Assembly: GCA_964512995.1 (NCBI GenBank) | Contig: CAZELM010000028.1 | Location: 1-64,000 of the forward strand | Length of the DNA stretch: 64,000 nucleotides | DNA from: CAZELM01 sp964512995 | Lineage (GTDB): Bacteria > CSSED10-310 | Reading direction: 5' to 3' | Part shown: piece by piece, positions 53,177-62,075 of the stretch | Layout of the letters: every line of letters starts with the position of its first letter | Numbering within the stretch: the first letter of the stretch is position 1 | The notes under the pieces: generated by a model | Told to the model about the DNA's origin: nothing | The model's database searches: none | The model's input: only the letters and a program-made list of their open reading frames with translations | Position numbers and translations under genes: made by a program

Positions 53177-54669
53177 TGTGAATTTTCGGTAGTTTTGAAG
53201 CCTGGGCGGCGTTTTTTCCGGATATTTTCCGATCGGGTGATCTGATCCACTGAAACGGTCTGCCGGACATATTGCGAGGTAACCGTGAATGATTGACCGG
53301 GCATTTCGGAGGCATGGAATGAAATCTCTTCCAGTAACCGCTCCATGATCGTGTGAAGTCGGCGAGCGCCGATGTCCTCACTCTCGTGGTTCACTTCTTC
53401 TGCCAATGCGGCGATCGCATCCAATGCGTTGGCGTCGAATACCAGATCAACCTTCTCTGTGCTCAATAATGCGATATATTGTTTGGTGATTGCATTGTCG
53501 GGTTCCTCCAGAATCCGCCTCATCTGCTCCTGCGTGAGGCTGTGAACATCGACCTTGACCGGGAAACGACCCTGAAGCTCCGGGATCAGATCCGATGGTT
53601 TGGAGACAGAAAATGCGCCGGCTCCGATAAAAAGAATATGGTCGGTTTTGATCAGTCCATATTTGGTAGCAACCGTGGAGCCTTCAATAATGGGGAGGAG
53701 ATCCCGTTGAACGCCCTCACGGGATACATCTGGTCCAAAACTGCTTTCCCGGCCGGCAATCTTATCGATCTCATCAATGAAAACGATTCCATTGTTCTCA
53801 ACCCGATAAATGGCATCCTGTATGACCCGGTCCATATCGACCAGCCGATTGGCTTCCTCGTCAACGAGTAAGCGGCGAGCTTGTTCGATGGTCATTTTCC
53901 GGCGTTTTTTCTTCTGGTTGAAAACACCGGGCAACATATCTTTGATGTGCATCCCGATTTCTTCGATGCCGGATGAGGAGAAAACTTCGATCAGTCCGGT
54001 CTGATTTTCTTTTACTTCCAACTCAACGATCTTCTGGTCCAGTTCCCCGTCCCGCAATTTCTTTCGGAATTTCTCACGCGTTCGTTTGTTGCTGTCATAA
54101 ATTGTCTGTTGGGAGGAATCGGGTTCTGATGTCGGATCAATGTCCGTATCGTTTCCTGATGCAGACATGTCAGTAGATGGTGGGGGCAGGAGCAGATCGA
54201 GGAGGCGATCTTCTGCCAGGAGTTCGGCACGATCCCGGACACTCGTCCGATGTTCGGCTTTGACCATGTTGGCAGCAATTTCCGTCAGATCCCGGATCAT
54301 GGATTCAACGTCACGGCCGACATAGCCGACTTCTGTAAATTTTGATGCTTCCACTTTGATAAAAGGCGATCGTGTGAGTTTGGAGATTCGGCGAGCGATT
54401 TCGGTCTTGCCAACTCCTGTCGGTCCGATGATCAGGATATTTTTGGGGATGATCTCCTCTGCGACGTCCCGTTCGAGTTGCTGGCGTCTCCATCGATTTC
54501 TCAGTGCAATCGCAACTGCTCGTTTGGCTTCATCTTGGCCAATGATGTATCGATTCAGATATTCAACGATTTTTTTGGGGGTCAATTCTTTCAAGTCGTC
54601 GTGTTCGGCGGCGAGTTGGGATCCCGAGACGAATGGATTAAGATCATTTGGCTTTGGGATGTTTGTCAT
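53173..54669 (-). CDS. hslU: HslU-type AAA+ unfoldase lacking the usual HslV-binding tail
   Basis: A 498-residue HslU. It has an N-terminal extension of about 26 residues, then LTPKKIVEYLNRYIIGQDEAKRAV, Walker A GPTGVGKT (82-89), pore loop GYVGRD (115-120), an acidic/Ser-rich I domain (about 150-260), Walker B IVFIDEIDKIA, and SRH region ELQGRFPVKV. Canonical HslU ends in a hydrophobic tail of the DLSRFIL kind that inserts into HslV. Here the protein instead runs on as a basic end (RKKRRPGFKTTENSQ). No hslV lies between xerC and hslU, its normal place. The gene overlaps xerC by 26 bases. Confidence 0.92.
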   Translation of the reverse strand: MTNIPKPNDLNPFVSGSQLAAEHDDLKELTPKKIVEYLNRYIIGQDEAKRAVAIALRNRWRRQQLERDVAEEIIPKNILIIGPTGVGKTEIARRISKLTRSPFIKVEASKFTEVGYVGRDVESMIRDLTEIAANMVKAEHRTSVRDRAELLAEDRLLDLLLPPPSTDMSASGNDTDIDPTSEPDSSQQTIYDSNKRTREKFRKKLRDGELDQKIVELEVKENQTGLIEVFSSSGIEEIGMHIKDMLPGVFNQKKKRRKMTIEQARRLLVDEEANRLVDMDRVIQDAIYRVENNGIVFIDEIDKIAGRESSFGPDVSREGVQRDLLPIIEGSTVATKYGLIKTDHILFIGAGAFSVSKPSDLIPELQGRFPVKVDVHSLTQEQMRRILEEPDNAITKQYIALLSTEKVDLVFDANALDAIAALAEEVNHESEDIGARRLHTIMERLLEEISFHASEMPGQSFTVTSQYVRQTVSVDQITRSENIRKKRRPGFKTTENSQ

Positions 54670-55567
54670 GATAAACCTTTAATAACCTTTCCAAACTGAC
54701 ATGAGTATATTTTTGTGTGGTAGCAAGGCTGGCATGTCCGAGGAGTTCCTGGATGGCTCGAAGATCAGCACCGTTATTTAACAGATGTGTGGCATAACTG
54801 TGGCGAAGCTGGTGCGGGTGAACATGTTTGAGTATATTTTGGCGAAGTCCCATATTTTTTAAAATCCGTCGAATACTCCGGTCAGTCAGTCGATCGCCCT
54901 TGATGTTCACAAAAAGCGGGGTGACATCTCCCCAGGAAAGCGTTTGATTGAAAAAATGCCGACGATTTGTCAGGTAGATATCCAGGCTTTGTAGAGCGAT
55001 ATCGGTGATCGGCACGATGCGCTCCTTGTTTCCTTTTCCCAGAACACGGATCTCCTGGGAGGTGGGTTCGATATCGGATAAATTCAGACCAGCCAACTCC
55101 GAAACACGAATGCCGGTGGCATATAATGTTTCTGCGATGGATAAGTCTCTCGATTTGATCATCGTATCTGCCAGAGTGCCTTCTGAGAGGAGCTGTTCTG
55201 TTTCCTGTTCCGAGAGAAAAACCGGTAGTTTCAATTCTTTCCTGGGTAATGGTAAATATTTGGCTGGGTTTCGTTCGATCATATTGCGTGATTTCAGGAA
55301 TCGGAAAAAGGTTCGAAGCGAAGACACCTTTCGTTCAATTGTGGAGCGGGATTTGGATTCGAGATACAGATGCTGAAGAAAGGAGCGGAGTGCGTAGCGA
55401 TCGATACTGTCTGGTGATAGGATTCCGTCATCGTTTTGTGAATGGCCGGAAATGTGCAAAAATGCACAGAGGTCCATAATATCCTGATGATATGCTTTGA
55501 TCGTATGAGGGGAGGCTCCTCGTTCAACTTCCAGATATGTCAGAAACCGTTGGATTGCCCGATCCAT
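54644..55567 (-). CDS. xerC: Tyrosine recombinase XerC
   Basis: A 307-residue recombinase with an N-terminal SAM-like core-binding domain. The catalytic residues are all present: Arg in ATGIRVSELAG, Lys in GKGNKERIV, HxxR in HPHQLRHSYAT, His in LLGHASLATT and Tyr in KYTHV. It resolves chromosome dimers with XerD at dif. It sits between topA and hslU, as in many bacteria, overlapping topA by 44 bases and hslU by 26. Confidence 0.92.
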   Translation of the reverse strand: MDRAIQRFLTYLEVERGASPHTIKAYHQDIMDLCAFLHISGHSQNDDGILSPDSIDRYALRSFLQHLYLESKSRSTIERKVSSLRTFFRFLKSRNMIERNPAKYLPLPRKELKLPVFLSEQETEQLLSEGTLADTMIKSRDLSIAETLYATGIRVSELAGLNLSDIEPTSQEIRVLGKGNKERIVPITDIALQSLDIYLTNRRHFFNQTLSWGDVTPLFVNIKGDRLTDRSIRRILKNMGLRQNILKHVHPHQLRHSYATHLLNNGADLRAIQELLGHASLATTQKYTHVSLERLLKVYHDKHPKAK

Positions 55568-57878
55568 GATCGGTATCGACCTCCTCTTCGATATTTTTCA
55601 AATGATGGTTACATCTGGGACAGATCAACATGATTTCTCCAGACTTTTCAATTGCTCCCACATATGAGTGCCCACATGCATCGCATGGCATCGGGACTGG
55701 AATGGCTGCAAAAATATAATCACAATTGGGGTAATTTGAACAACCGAAAAAGGATTTTCGGCCTTTTCTGCGTCGTTGGATCAATTTGCCGTCACAATTT
55801 TCTTTGGCGCATGGGAGTCCTTCGGGCTTGGGGCCTTTACCCTTGCAGGCTGGGAACCGGGAGCATGTCAGGAACAATCCAAATTTTCCTTTTTTCAGAA
55901 CCAGAAGCGCTCCACATTCATTGCAAGTGGCCAGTGTCCGAGTGGATTTTGATTTTGGTTTTTCCTGTTGTGACGCTTGGTCGGAATAAGGCAGAAGCCC
56001 TTTGCAGTTTGGGAATTTATCGCAAGAGAGGAAACGGCCTCTTTTTCCCCATCGGACAACCATCGAACTTCCGCATTGCGGGCACTGGCGATCTGGAACA
56101 ATTTCAACTGATTTAGTAATGGATTCAATGTGTTGGGAAGCCTGCGCGAGTTGCGATTCGAAGGGCAGATAGAAGGATTGGATTGTGTGTTGCCATTCCG
56201 CTTTACCCGATTCGACATCATCGAGCTGAGTTTCCATTTCAGCGGTGAATTTGATGGACATGATTTCCGGGAAATGATCGCTCAACAGATCAGTGACCGC
56301 AAATCCCAGTTCTGTGGGATGAAATCGGCGGCCTTCGATAATGGCATAATCATGATTCCGGAGAGTTGCCATAATCGCTGCATAGGTGCTGGGTCTTCCG
56401 ATGCCGTTGGCTTCGAGTTCTCGAACCAGAGTTGCTTCGGTGAATCGTGGGGGTGGCTTGGTATAATTCTGCTTGGATTCCAGCTTGAGGCACTTCAGTG
56501 TCTCTCCTTTTTCCAATGAGGGAAGCACCTGATTGGTAAAGGATTCCGATTTTTCCTCGTCGGAGTCGTTTTCATCTTCTCCAGTCTTCTTTTTATTGGG
56601 CTCCTCGATTCCTGCCAATTCCAGATACCCCTTGAAAAGTAGCTCCGTTCCCATCGCACGAAATTCGTGTCTTCCCATATCGCCCGCATTGATTTTGATC
56701 GTTGTGACACTCTGAATTGCCGGAGCCATCTGGCTTGCCATGAATCGTTCCCAGATCAGGCGATACAATTTCAGTTCATCAGGGGTCAGGTATCGGGAAG
56801 CGATTTGAGGAGTCAATGAAATCGATGTCGGCCGGATGGCTTCATGCGCTTCCTGGGCTCCCTTTCGAGCTTTATACTGAGGAGGTTTTTCTGGAATATA
56901 ATCCATACCGTATTTTTCGGTCAGAAATTCTCGTGCAGCCGTTTGGGCTTCGGAGCTGATTCGCGGGGAATCGGTACGCATGTATGTGATTAATCCATGG
57001 ATATCTTTCTGGTCGATGTCTTTGCCTTCGTAAAGAACCTGAGCCAGACGCATCGTTTTTTGAGCTGGAAACCGATAGCGGCGGGATGCTTCCTGCTGAA
57101 GTGTGCTGGTGATAAAGGGAGCAGGGGGATAGCGCATCACTTTCTTCCGGGTGATATCTGCTACGATAAACATATGTTTTTCTACATCGGAGTAAACATC
57201 GGAGCAGCTTTTTTCATCTGGAAGCTTTTGTTTTTTCCCGGTAGTGCCGTGATAGACCGCTTTAAACGGGGGCGGGTTTTGTCCCAGGAGGTTTGCGGAT
57301 AATACCCAATACTCCTGTGGAACAAAGGCCTGAATTTCTTTTTCCCGATCACATATTATCTTTAATGCGACAGATTGAACACGTCCCGCAGATAAGCCTC
57401 TCCGGACTTTTTTCCAGAGTAAAGGGCTCAAACGATAGCCAACGATTCGATCCAAAATGCGTCTGGCTTGTTGGGCATTGACTTTGTCAACGTTGATGGA
57501 CAGTGGCGAATCCAGACTCCGCAAAATCGCCTGTCTGGTAATCTCGAAGTAAAGGATTCGATAGATCGGGATTTTTGCATGTTCGAGATAGTGCATCAAA
57601 TGCCAGCAAATCGCCTCTCCCTCCCGATCAGGATCAGCAGCGAGATATATTTCATCTACTTGTTTCGAAGCCTTCTGAATTTTTGCAATCACTTTTTGTT
57701 TTCCAGAAATGGTCACGTATTCCGGAACAAAATGATTGTTGACATCGACTCCAAATCGCGAACGTGGAAGATCCCGGATGTGCCCGACAGATGATTCGAC
57801 GATGTAATTTTTGTCCAGGATATTCCCAATCGTTCGTGCTTTCGCGGGTGATTCTACAATGATTAATTTTTTACCCAT
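55524..57878 (-). CDS. topA: DNA topoisomerase I
   Basis: ATG 57878 (MGKKLIIVESPAKARTIG) is chosen over in-frame TTG 57893. The 784-residue enzyme has the Toprim domain (ESPAKA; AADPDREGEAICWHL) and the catalytic Tyr in GLITYMRTDSPRIS. Four C-terminal zinc ribbons follow (CPQCGSSM, CNECGALL, CAKENCDG, CDACGHSY). It relaxes negative supercoils. A short Glu/Asp/Lys-rich insert (about 428-445) is not usual. It immediately follows dprA. Confidence 0.94.
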   Translation of the reverse strand: MGKKLIIVESPAKARTIGNILDKNYIVESSVGHIRDLPRSRFGVDVNNHFVPEYVTISGKQKVIAKIQKASKQVDEIYLAADPDREGEAICWHLMHYLEHAKIPIYRILYFEITRQAILRSLDSPLSINVDKVNAQQARRILDRIVGYRLSPLLWKKVRRGLSAGRVQSVALKIICDREKEIQAFVPQEYWVLSANLLGQNPPPFKAVYHGTTGKKQKLPDEKSCSDVYSDVEKHMFIVADITRKKVMRYPPAPFITSTLQQEASRRYRFPAQKTMRLAQVLYEGKDIDQKDIHGLITYMRTDSPRISSEAQTAAREFLTEKYGMDYIPEKPPQYKARKGAQEAHEAIRPTSISLTPQIASRYLTPDELKLYRLIWERFMASQMAPAIQSVTTIKINAGDMGRHEFRAMGTELLFKGYLELAGIEEPNKKKTGEDENDSDEEKSESFTNQVLPSLEKGETLKCLKLESKQNYTKPPPRFTEATLVRELEANGIGRPSTYAAIMATLRNHDYAIIEGRRFHPTELGFAVTDLLSDHFPEIMSIKFTAEMETQLDDVESGKAEWQHTIQSFYLPFESQLAQASQHIESITKSVEIVPDRQCPQCGSSMVVRWGKRGRFLSCDKFPNCKGLLPYSDQASQQEKPKSKSTRTLATCNECGALLVLKKGKFGLFLTCSRFPACKGKGPKPEGLPCAKENCDGKLIQRRRKGRKSFFGCSNYPNCDYIFAAIPVPMPCDACGHSYVGAIEKSGEIMLICPRCNHHLKNIEEEVDTDHGSGNPTVSDISGS

Positions 57879-57894
57879 AACATTTCTGTCCAAT

Positions 57895-59016
57895 TCAATG
57901 AATATCTGAGGGTGAAAGAATGTATCGCTTCCCTGGCAACTGCTGCACCAATCCTTTCAGTTCTAAATCCAGAAGGATAGTATGAACTTTACTGGCATCC
58001 CAATCTGTTTGTGATATCAAAGTGTCAACACCGGTCGGTTCCGAGTTCAGTAATTGCCATAACGGTGTCCATGCTGTGTCAATTTCATCGGGAATCCGGC
58101 AGCATGCTTGATCTCTGGCGGGTGACTTTTTCGGTTGGTCCTGGATCATGGGTACATGAGACAGGATATCTTCTACCGATAAAACAGGAATCGCTCCCTG
58201 TTGGATTAAAAGCAACGGTCCATAACTGGGAGGAGAGGTAATCGGACCGGGGACGGCAAAGACATCTCGTCCCTGATCCAATGCGTGATTTACCGTGATG
58301 AGTGCACCACTTTTTTTTCGTGCTTCCACCAACACTGTTCCCAATGATAATCCACTGATTATTCGGTTTCGACCCGGAAAATGACTGGGGTTGGGTGGTG
58401 TGCCCCATGGAAATTCACTCAATACCAATCCAATCTCCTCTATTTTTAAGCGCACCTTATGGTTTGTTGCAGGATATTTTTGATCCAATCCCGCTCCCAG
58501 CACAGCGATGGTCGTTCCTTTCCCCTCGATAGCTCCCCGATGCGCTTCAACATCAATTCCCAACGCGAGACCACTGACAATCGATAATTGGTGATTGACC
58601 AGTTCCTTTGATAATTGGCGTGTTACTTCCAGGCCATATCGTGTCGGCCGCCTTGTTCCAACAATGGAAATACACGGTGCCTGAAACAACCTTACATCAC
58701 CGCGGTAATATAAAACAATCGGAGGATGAGGAATTGTTTTCAGCAGACCGGAAAACTCCGGATCTGTAATTGTAAGAATCTTGAAATGCTCAATGTCTGC
58801 GCGTCTTAATTCTTTGTCTGCACGGTCCAGGAGTTTCTCCGGAACAAAGGGTGGCAGGATTTTCCGGCCGGTATCCAGAACACTCGTAATACGTTCCGGT
58901 TCATCAAAAATTGTGAGAGGGTCCGGAAGATGCTGCATGAGCAGTCGAAGGGATCTCGATGAATACCCTTCCCAGAGTGATAAAGCAATCCATTTGATTC
59001 TCGGTGATAATGACAT
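57895..59016 (-). CDS. dprA: DNA processing protein DprA
   Basis: A 373-residue Rossmann-fold protein. It has SIVGTRRPTRYG, IVSGLALGIDVEAHRGA, SEFPWGTPPNPSHFPGRNRIISGLS (split here as SEFPWGT and FPGRNRIISG) and the C-terminal winged-helix segment. It loads RecA on incoming single-stranded DNA during natural transformation. The gene order dprA-topA-xerC-hslU is ancient and common. It appears to be the first gene of a long minus-strand run. Confidence 0.93.
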   Translation of the reverse strand: MSLSPRIKWIALSLWEGYSSRSLRLLMQHLPDPLTIFDEPERITSVLDTGRKILPPFVPEKLLDRADKELRRADIEHFKILTITDPEFSGLLKTIPHPPIVLYYRGDVRLFQAPCISIVGTRRPTRYGLEVTRQLSKELVNHQLSIVSGLALGIDVEAHRGAIEGKGTTIAVLGAGLDQKYPATNHKVRLKIEEIGLVLSEFPWGTPPNPSHFPGRNRIISGLSLGTVLVEARKKSGALITVNHALDQGRDVFAVPGPITSPPSYGPLLLIQQGAIPVLSVEDILSHVPMIQDQPKKSPARDQACCRIPDEIDTAWTPLWQLLNSEPTGVDTLISQTDWDASKVHTILLDLELKGLVQQLPGKRYILSPSDIH

Positions 59017-59062
59017 GAAATTTTCCTTTTTAGTGGAGCGTCGATTGACACTTCGGAAAGTA

Positions 59063-59092
59063 ATTAAAGAGGATAATTCGCATGAAAAGCAA
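59063..59092 (-). promoter_or_regulatory. Possible promoter of the dprA-topA-xerC-hslU run
   Basis: On the minus strand TTGCTT (59087-59092) and TTTAAT (59063-59068) are 18 bases apart, about 47 bases before the dprA start. This is based on consensus matching only. Confidence 0.35.
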
Positions 59093-59354
59093 TAGTCTCG
59101 GTGTTATTAACCAGCGGATACCACAATGCATATTGACTCCCTGATGAAGAAAATATGATTCATAAACGGTGTATCATCTTCTCAATTTGTAAAAAGAAAA
59201 TTCCAATGGCATGGATCCAGATGATATTTCATACAACGAGCTGGGTTGATGGAACAACTCCAGGTTAACCATCTGAATACGGAAAAGGGAGGTTAAGAAT
59301 CAAGAGTATTTTCGTATCGTCATATTGGGTGTATTGAAAAGAGGTCTTTGTTTT

Positions 59355-59393
59355 ATAAAAAAATCGGGAAGAAGCATTTTGCTTCTTCCCGAT
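59355..59393 (-). terminator. Rho-independent terminator after the LysM gene
   Basis: ATCGGGAAGAAGC (59363-59375) pairs with GCTTCTTCCCGAT (59381-59393) around a 5-base loop. On the minus strand the stem is followed by a run of T (59357-59363), 23 bases after the LysM gene stop. Confidence 0.92.
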
Positions 59394-59415
59394 GGTGTAG
59401 TAAACAATTGTTGGT

Positions 59416-60564
59416 CTATTGTTTCAATTCAATCTGGTCGCCCAGGAAAATACCGGTATTGCTTTTTGTCAGGACAATGACAGAGGTCGTTTCTGCTACT
59501 TTCACAATCATTGCTTCACCGGAAACATACCGTGGCATTTTCGGGTCATCAAAATTTCGTTTGAAGATCGTGAAATAGTCTCCGGGAGCAACCCCGTCTT
59601 TGCTTCCCAGATCGATATACCCAATGTCTCCCTTGCCTAAAATGACCGCGTCAGAGAATTGTGGACCGCCGTTAAACGCATCCACGATGTATCCTGGAAA
59701 CTTTTTTGTGGACGGATTGCATGGATCAGATGGTGGTGATCCTAACGTGACCGGAATGGGAACTTCTTCTCTCGGGACAAGAAAGTCGCCGCGAAGTACC
59801 GGGTGATATGATCGGGTGATCACAGCAGTTGAGATGTCTTCGTTGATACACAAGGTTTTTGCTTCTGCCATGACATGATACATCCGGCCGAGGTATTTGC
59901 GCGTGACAGGGTGATGCACCTTGTGGGCTTTGCGAATGACAAAAAAGGATTGTTCTGCAACCATTCCCTTGGATGAACCACTTCCCAATATCACAATGTC
60001 CCTCGTCGATAAATCGAATGATTCTGTTTCCGCTCCTATGATCTCCGGACCGGAATAATCCTCAAAAGAAATAAAACCGGAGGCGATGATAGCCGTTTCC
60101 GTTGTAACCGGATATGCTCCCTGTTCTTTTCTTTTCGGACGGAATACGGGTACCACATCCTCCTCAGAGGGTTCTTCTTCACTTTCAATGGCGGATGTTC
60201 CGGATGATGACGATTTTTTTTCTCCGCCAGCAGCAATCAAGGTTCCTCCTGGCAATTTTACCTGGGTATCCGGAAAAATAAGATGCGGGTTATTAATGGT
60301 GTCGAGGTTTTCTTCCCAAATCAGAGGCCAGAGAAAAGAATCGTTCAGATAATGCCCGGAAATCGACCATAAACAATCCCCGGATATTACCGTATGATAT
60401 TCTGGGATTCCATCGGGCAAGCTGACGTCTGTCAACGGTTTGGGTAATTTATATTCCACACCGCCATACGACCAGCTTTTCTCCTCCGCCAGTCCGATAT
60501 TGATAGACATGCAGACAAATACAACACTGATACTCAAGATATAATACCAATTTCTACATTTCAT
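59416..60564 (-). CDS. Exported LysM-domain protein
   Basis: A 382-residue protein with a signal peptide. A LysM domain (about 55-105; YHTVISGDCLWSISGHYLND, WPLIWEENL, NPHLIFPDTQVKLP) binds peptidoglycan. A Ser/Glu-rich linker follows, then a C-terminal region with repeated beta-strands (GDFLVPREEVPIP, GDIGYIDLGSKDGVAPGDYFTIFKR) of unknown role. This LysM plus beta-domain layout is seen in many envelope proteins. Its start overlaps the TPR gene by 4 bases. Confidence 0.87.
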   Translation of the reverse strand: MKCRNWYYILSISVVFVCMSINIGLAEEKSWSYGGVEYKLPKPLTDVSLPDGIPEYHTVISGDCLWSISGHYLNDSFLWPLIWEENLDTINNPHLIFPDTQVKLPGGTLIAAGGEKKSSSSGTSAIESEEEPSEEDVVPVFRPKRKEQGAYPVTTETAIIASGFISFEDYSGPEIIGAETESFDLSTRDIVILGSGSSKGMVAEQSFFVIRKAHKVHHPVTRKYLGRMYHVMAEAKTLCINEDISTAVITRSYHPVLRGDFLVPREEVPIPVTLGSPPSDPCNPSTKKFPGYIVDAFNGGPQFSDAVILGKGDIGYIDLGSKDGVAPGDYFTIFKRNFDDPKMPRYVSGEAMIVKVAETTSVIVLTKSNTGIFLGDQIELKQ

Positions 60565-61280
60565 AGCCGGCTCTCCTTATTCCCTTTAGTTGAATCGGCT
60601 GATTTCTTCCCGGACTTATTCGTTTCAATCCAGTGTAGCTTATCCCGAGCAACTGAAATCGCCCGATGAGTGGGATACTTCTTTATAAATTCATTCAGGA
60701 CCTGCACCGCATTAGTATAATCCTTTAACTCACTATATGTAAATCCTATTTTGAGCAATGCGTCCGGCGCTTTCGGTTCGGAGTTATACTCCCGATATAC
60801 TTTCCGGAAAAGATCCAACGCTCGAGTGAATGACCCTTGAGCATAAAAGCATTCTCCCATCCAGTAATAACACCGGGATATCAGTTCCGCTGAGGAGGCC
60901 AATACCGAGGCTTGTTCAAACATCTGGATGGCTTCTCGATATTTGCCATCATGATAATACTCCTGCCCTTTCGCATAGCATTCTTCATCGGATTCCAGCG
61001 ATGGAACCGGCAATGGCGTCGGATCTTCCGAAGCATTGTCGTACATATTGGGTGGAGGCTGTTCGAATTCCTGAATGACTGCTTCAGCGGATTCACTCGA
61101 ATCCATTACCGGCTGAGCAGTATCAGTTTCCAGTCGGGCGATCGCCTGTTTGATCTCCTGATTTTCTTTTTTCAATTGATCGATATCATCAGACATCTGC
61201 TGGATCAGTGATGTTGATACACATCCCATCCCGCCAATCACCCATACCATGACACCCCAAATGAATCCTAATCGCCGCAT
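60561..61280 (-). CDS. CpoB/YbgF-like TPR lipoprotein
   Basis: A 239-residue protein. The leader ends at a lipobox-like VIGGMGC, a short coiled coil follows (DIDQLKKENQEIKQAIARL), and then TPR motifs (CYAKGQEYYHDGKYREAIQMF, YWMGECFYAQGSFTRALDLF, SEPKAPDALLKIG). This matches CpoB/YbgF proteins that work with Tol-Pal in outer-membrane constriction, but tol and pal are not adjacent. It is co-transcribed with the LysM gene. The 225 bases upstream separate it from a divergent sigma-factor gene. Confidence 0.82.
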   Translation of the reverse strand: MRRLGFIWGVMVWVIGGMGCVSTSLIQQMSDDIDQLKKENQEIKQAIARLETDTAQPVMDSSESAEAVIQEFEQPPPNMYDNASEDPTPLPVPSLESDEECYAKGQEYYHDGKYREAIQMFEQASVLASSAELISRCYYWMGECFYAQGSFTRALDLFRKVYREYNSEPKAPDALLKIGFTYSELKDYTNAVQVLNEFIKKYPTHRAISVARDKLHWIETNKSGKKSADSTKGNKESRL

Positions 61281-61505
61281 TCTTGCTCCTCATCAAATCC
61301 CGGACTGACAGTCTCTTTATTTCAAGCCTAAAATCCGAAGAAGATCCTGTCAAGCTGTTTCAGATTTACCAAAATTCTCAATCAGCACTCTATAATATTA
61401 TGGTACCAATAGATGCTTTTCGGCAACTGAAAAAGGCTAATGCACGAAATCCATGCCTTTGAGACTCCTTGTGATTAGAATAGCTCCTGATGAAATGGAG
61501 TAAAA

Positions 61506-62075
61506 ATGGATTATACTCGTATCTCAAAAATAATCGATGATATCAAATTTCAATATATCTCCACTGGAAACTGGGATCGGATCGCCTGTCAGGAACTTTT
61601 CCTTCTCACGCGCCATGTTCCCTTGATGGTCTGTAAACAACGCGGGATTTCCTTTGACGATCAGTCTGATATCGTTCAGTCAACGTATCAGGAGGTCTTC
61701 CGGAATCTCCATCGGCTGGAAGATCATCGTGCGTTTCCCAGATACCTGTTTGTCATCGCTGACAATATCTGTCGCAGATATTGGAAAAGAAAGTATTTTT
61801 CTCCAGAATTCACGGACACTCCCCATGATATCCTCTCCATCGCATCCTGCCATCAAGCTAGGCAACAAAGCGATGATGATGCGTATCGTGATAATTTGCG
61901 AGATTCATTGGAGGCACTGCCAACCATGTACCGCGACGTGATTCATCTCTATTATTTTGCAGGTTGTACCGCTCAGGAAATTGCTGACCGGAGCAACACC
62001 AGTATCAATACGGTCACATCACGGTTGCGGCGTGCACGACGGATGCTGAAAAAAATCTTGGAGGGTCAATCATGA
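61506..62075 (+). CDS. ECF-type RNA polymerase sigma factor
   Basis: A 189-residue sigma factor with region 2 (DIVQSTYQEVFRNLHRL, AFPRYLFVIADNICRRYWKRK) and region 4 (LEALPTMYRDVIHLYYFAG, EIADRSNTSINTVTSRLRRAR). No region 1 or 3 is present, as in extracytoplasmic-function sigmas. The stop overlaps the next gene by 4 bases, so it is paired with a zinc-finger regulator. A perfect TATAAT lies near 61391 but has no well-spaced -35 partner. Confidence 0.92.
   Translation: MDYTRISKIIDDIKFQYISTGNWDRIACQELFLLTRHVPLMVCKQRGISFDDQSDIVQSTYQEVFRNLHRLEDHRAFPRYLFVIADNICRRYWKRKYFSPEFTDTPHDILSIASCHQARQQSDDDAYRDNLRDSLEALPTMYRDVIHLYYFAGCTAQEIADRSNTSINTVTSRLRRARRMLKKILEGQS

Larger units (their letters stand above)
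59017..59415. other. Intergenic region with promoter and terminator
   Basis: The 399 bases between dprA and the LysM gene hold the putative dprA promoter and the terminator of the LysM gene. No gene is seen between them. Confidence 0.75.
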
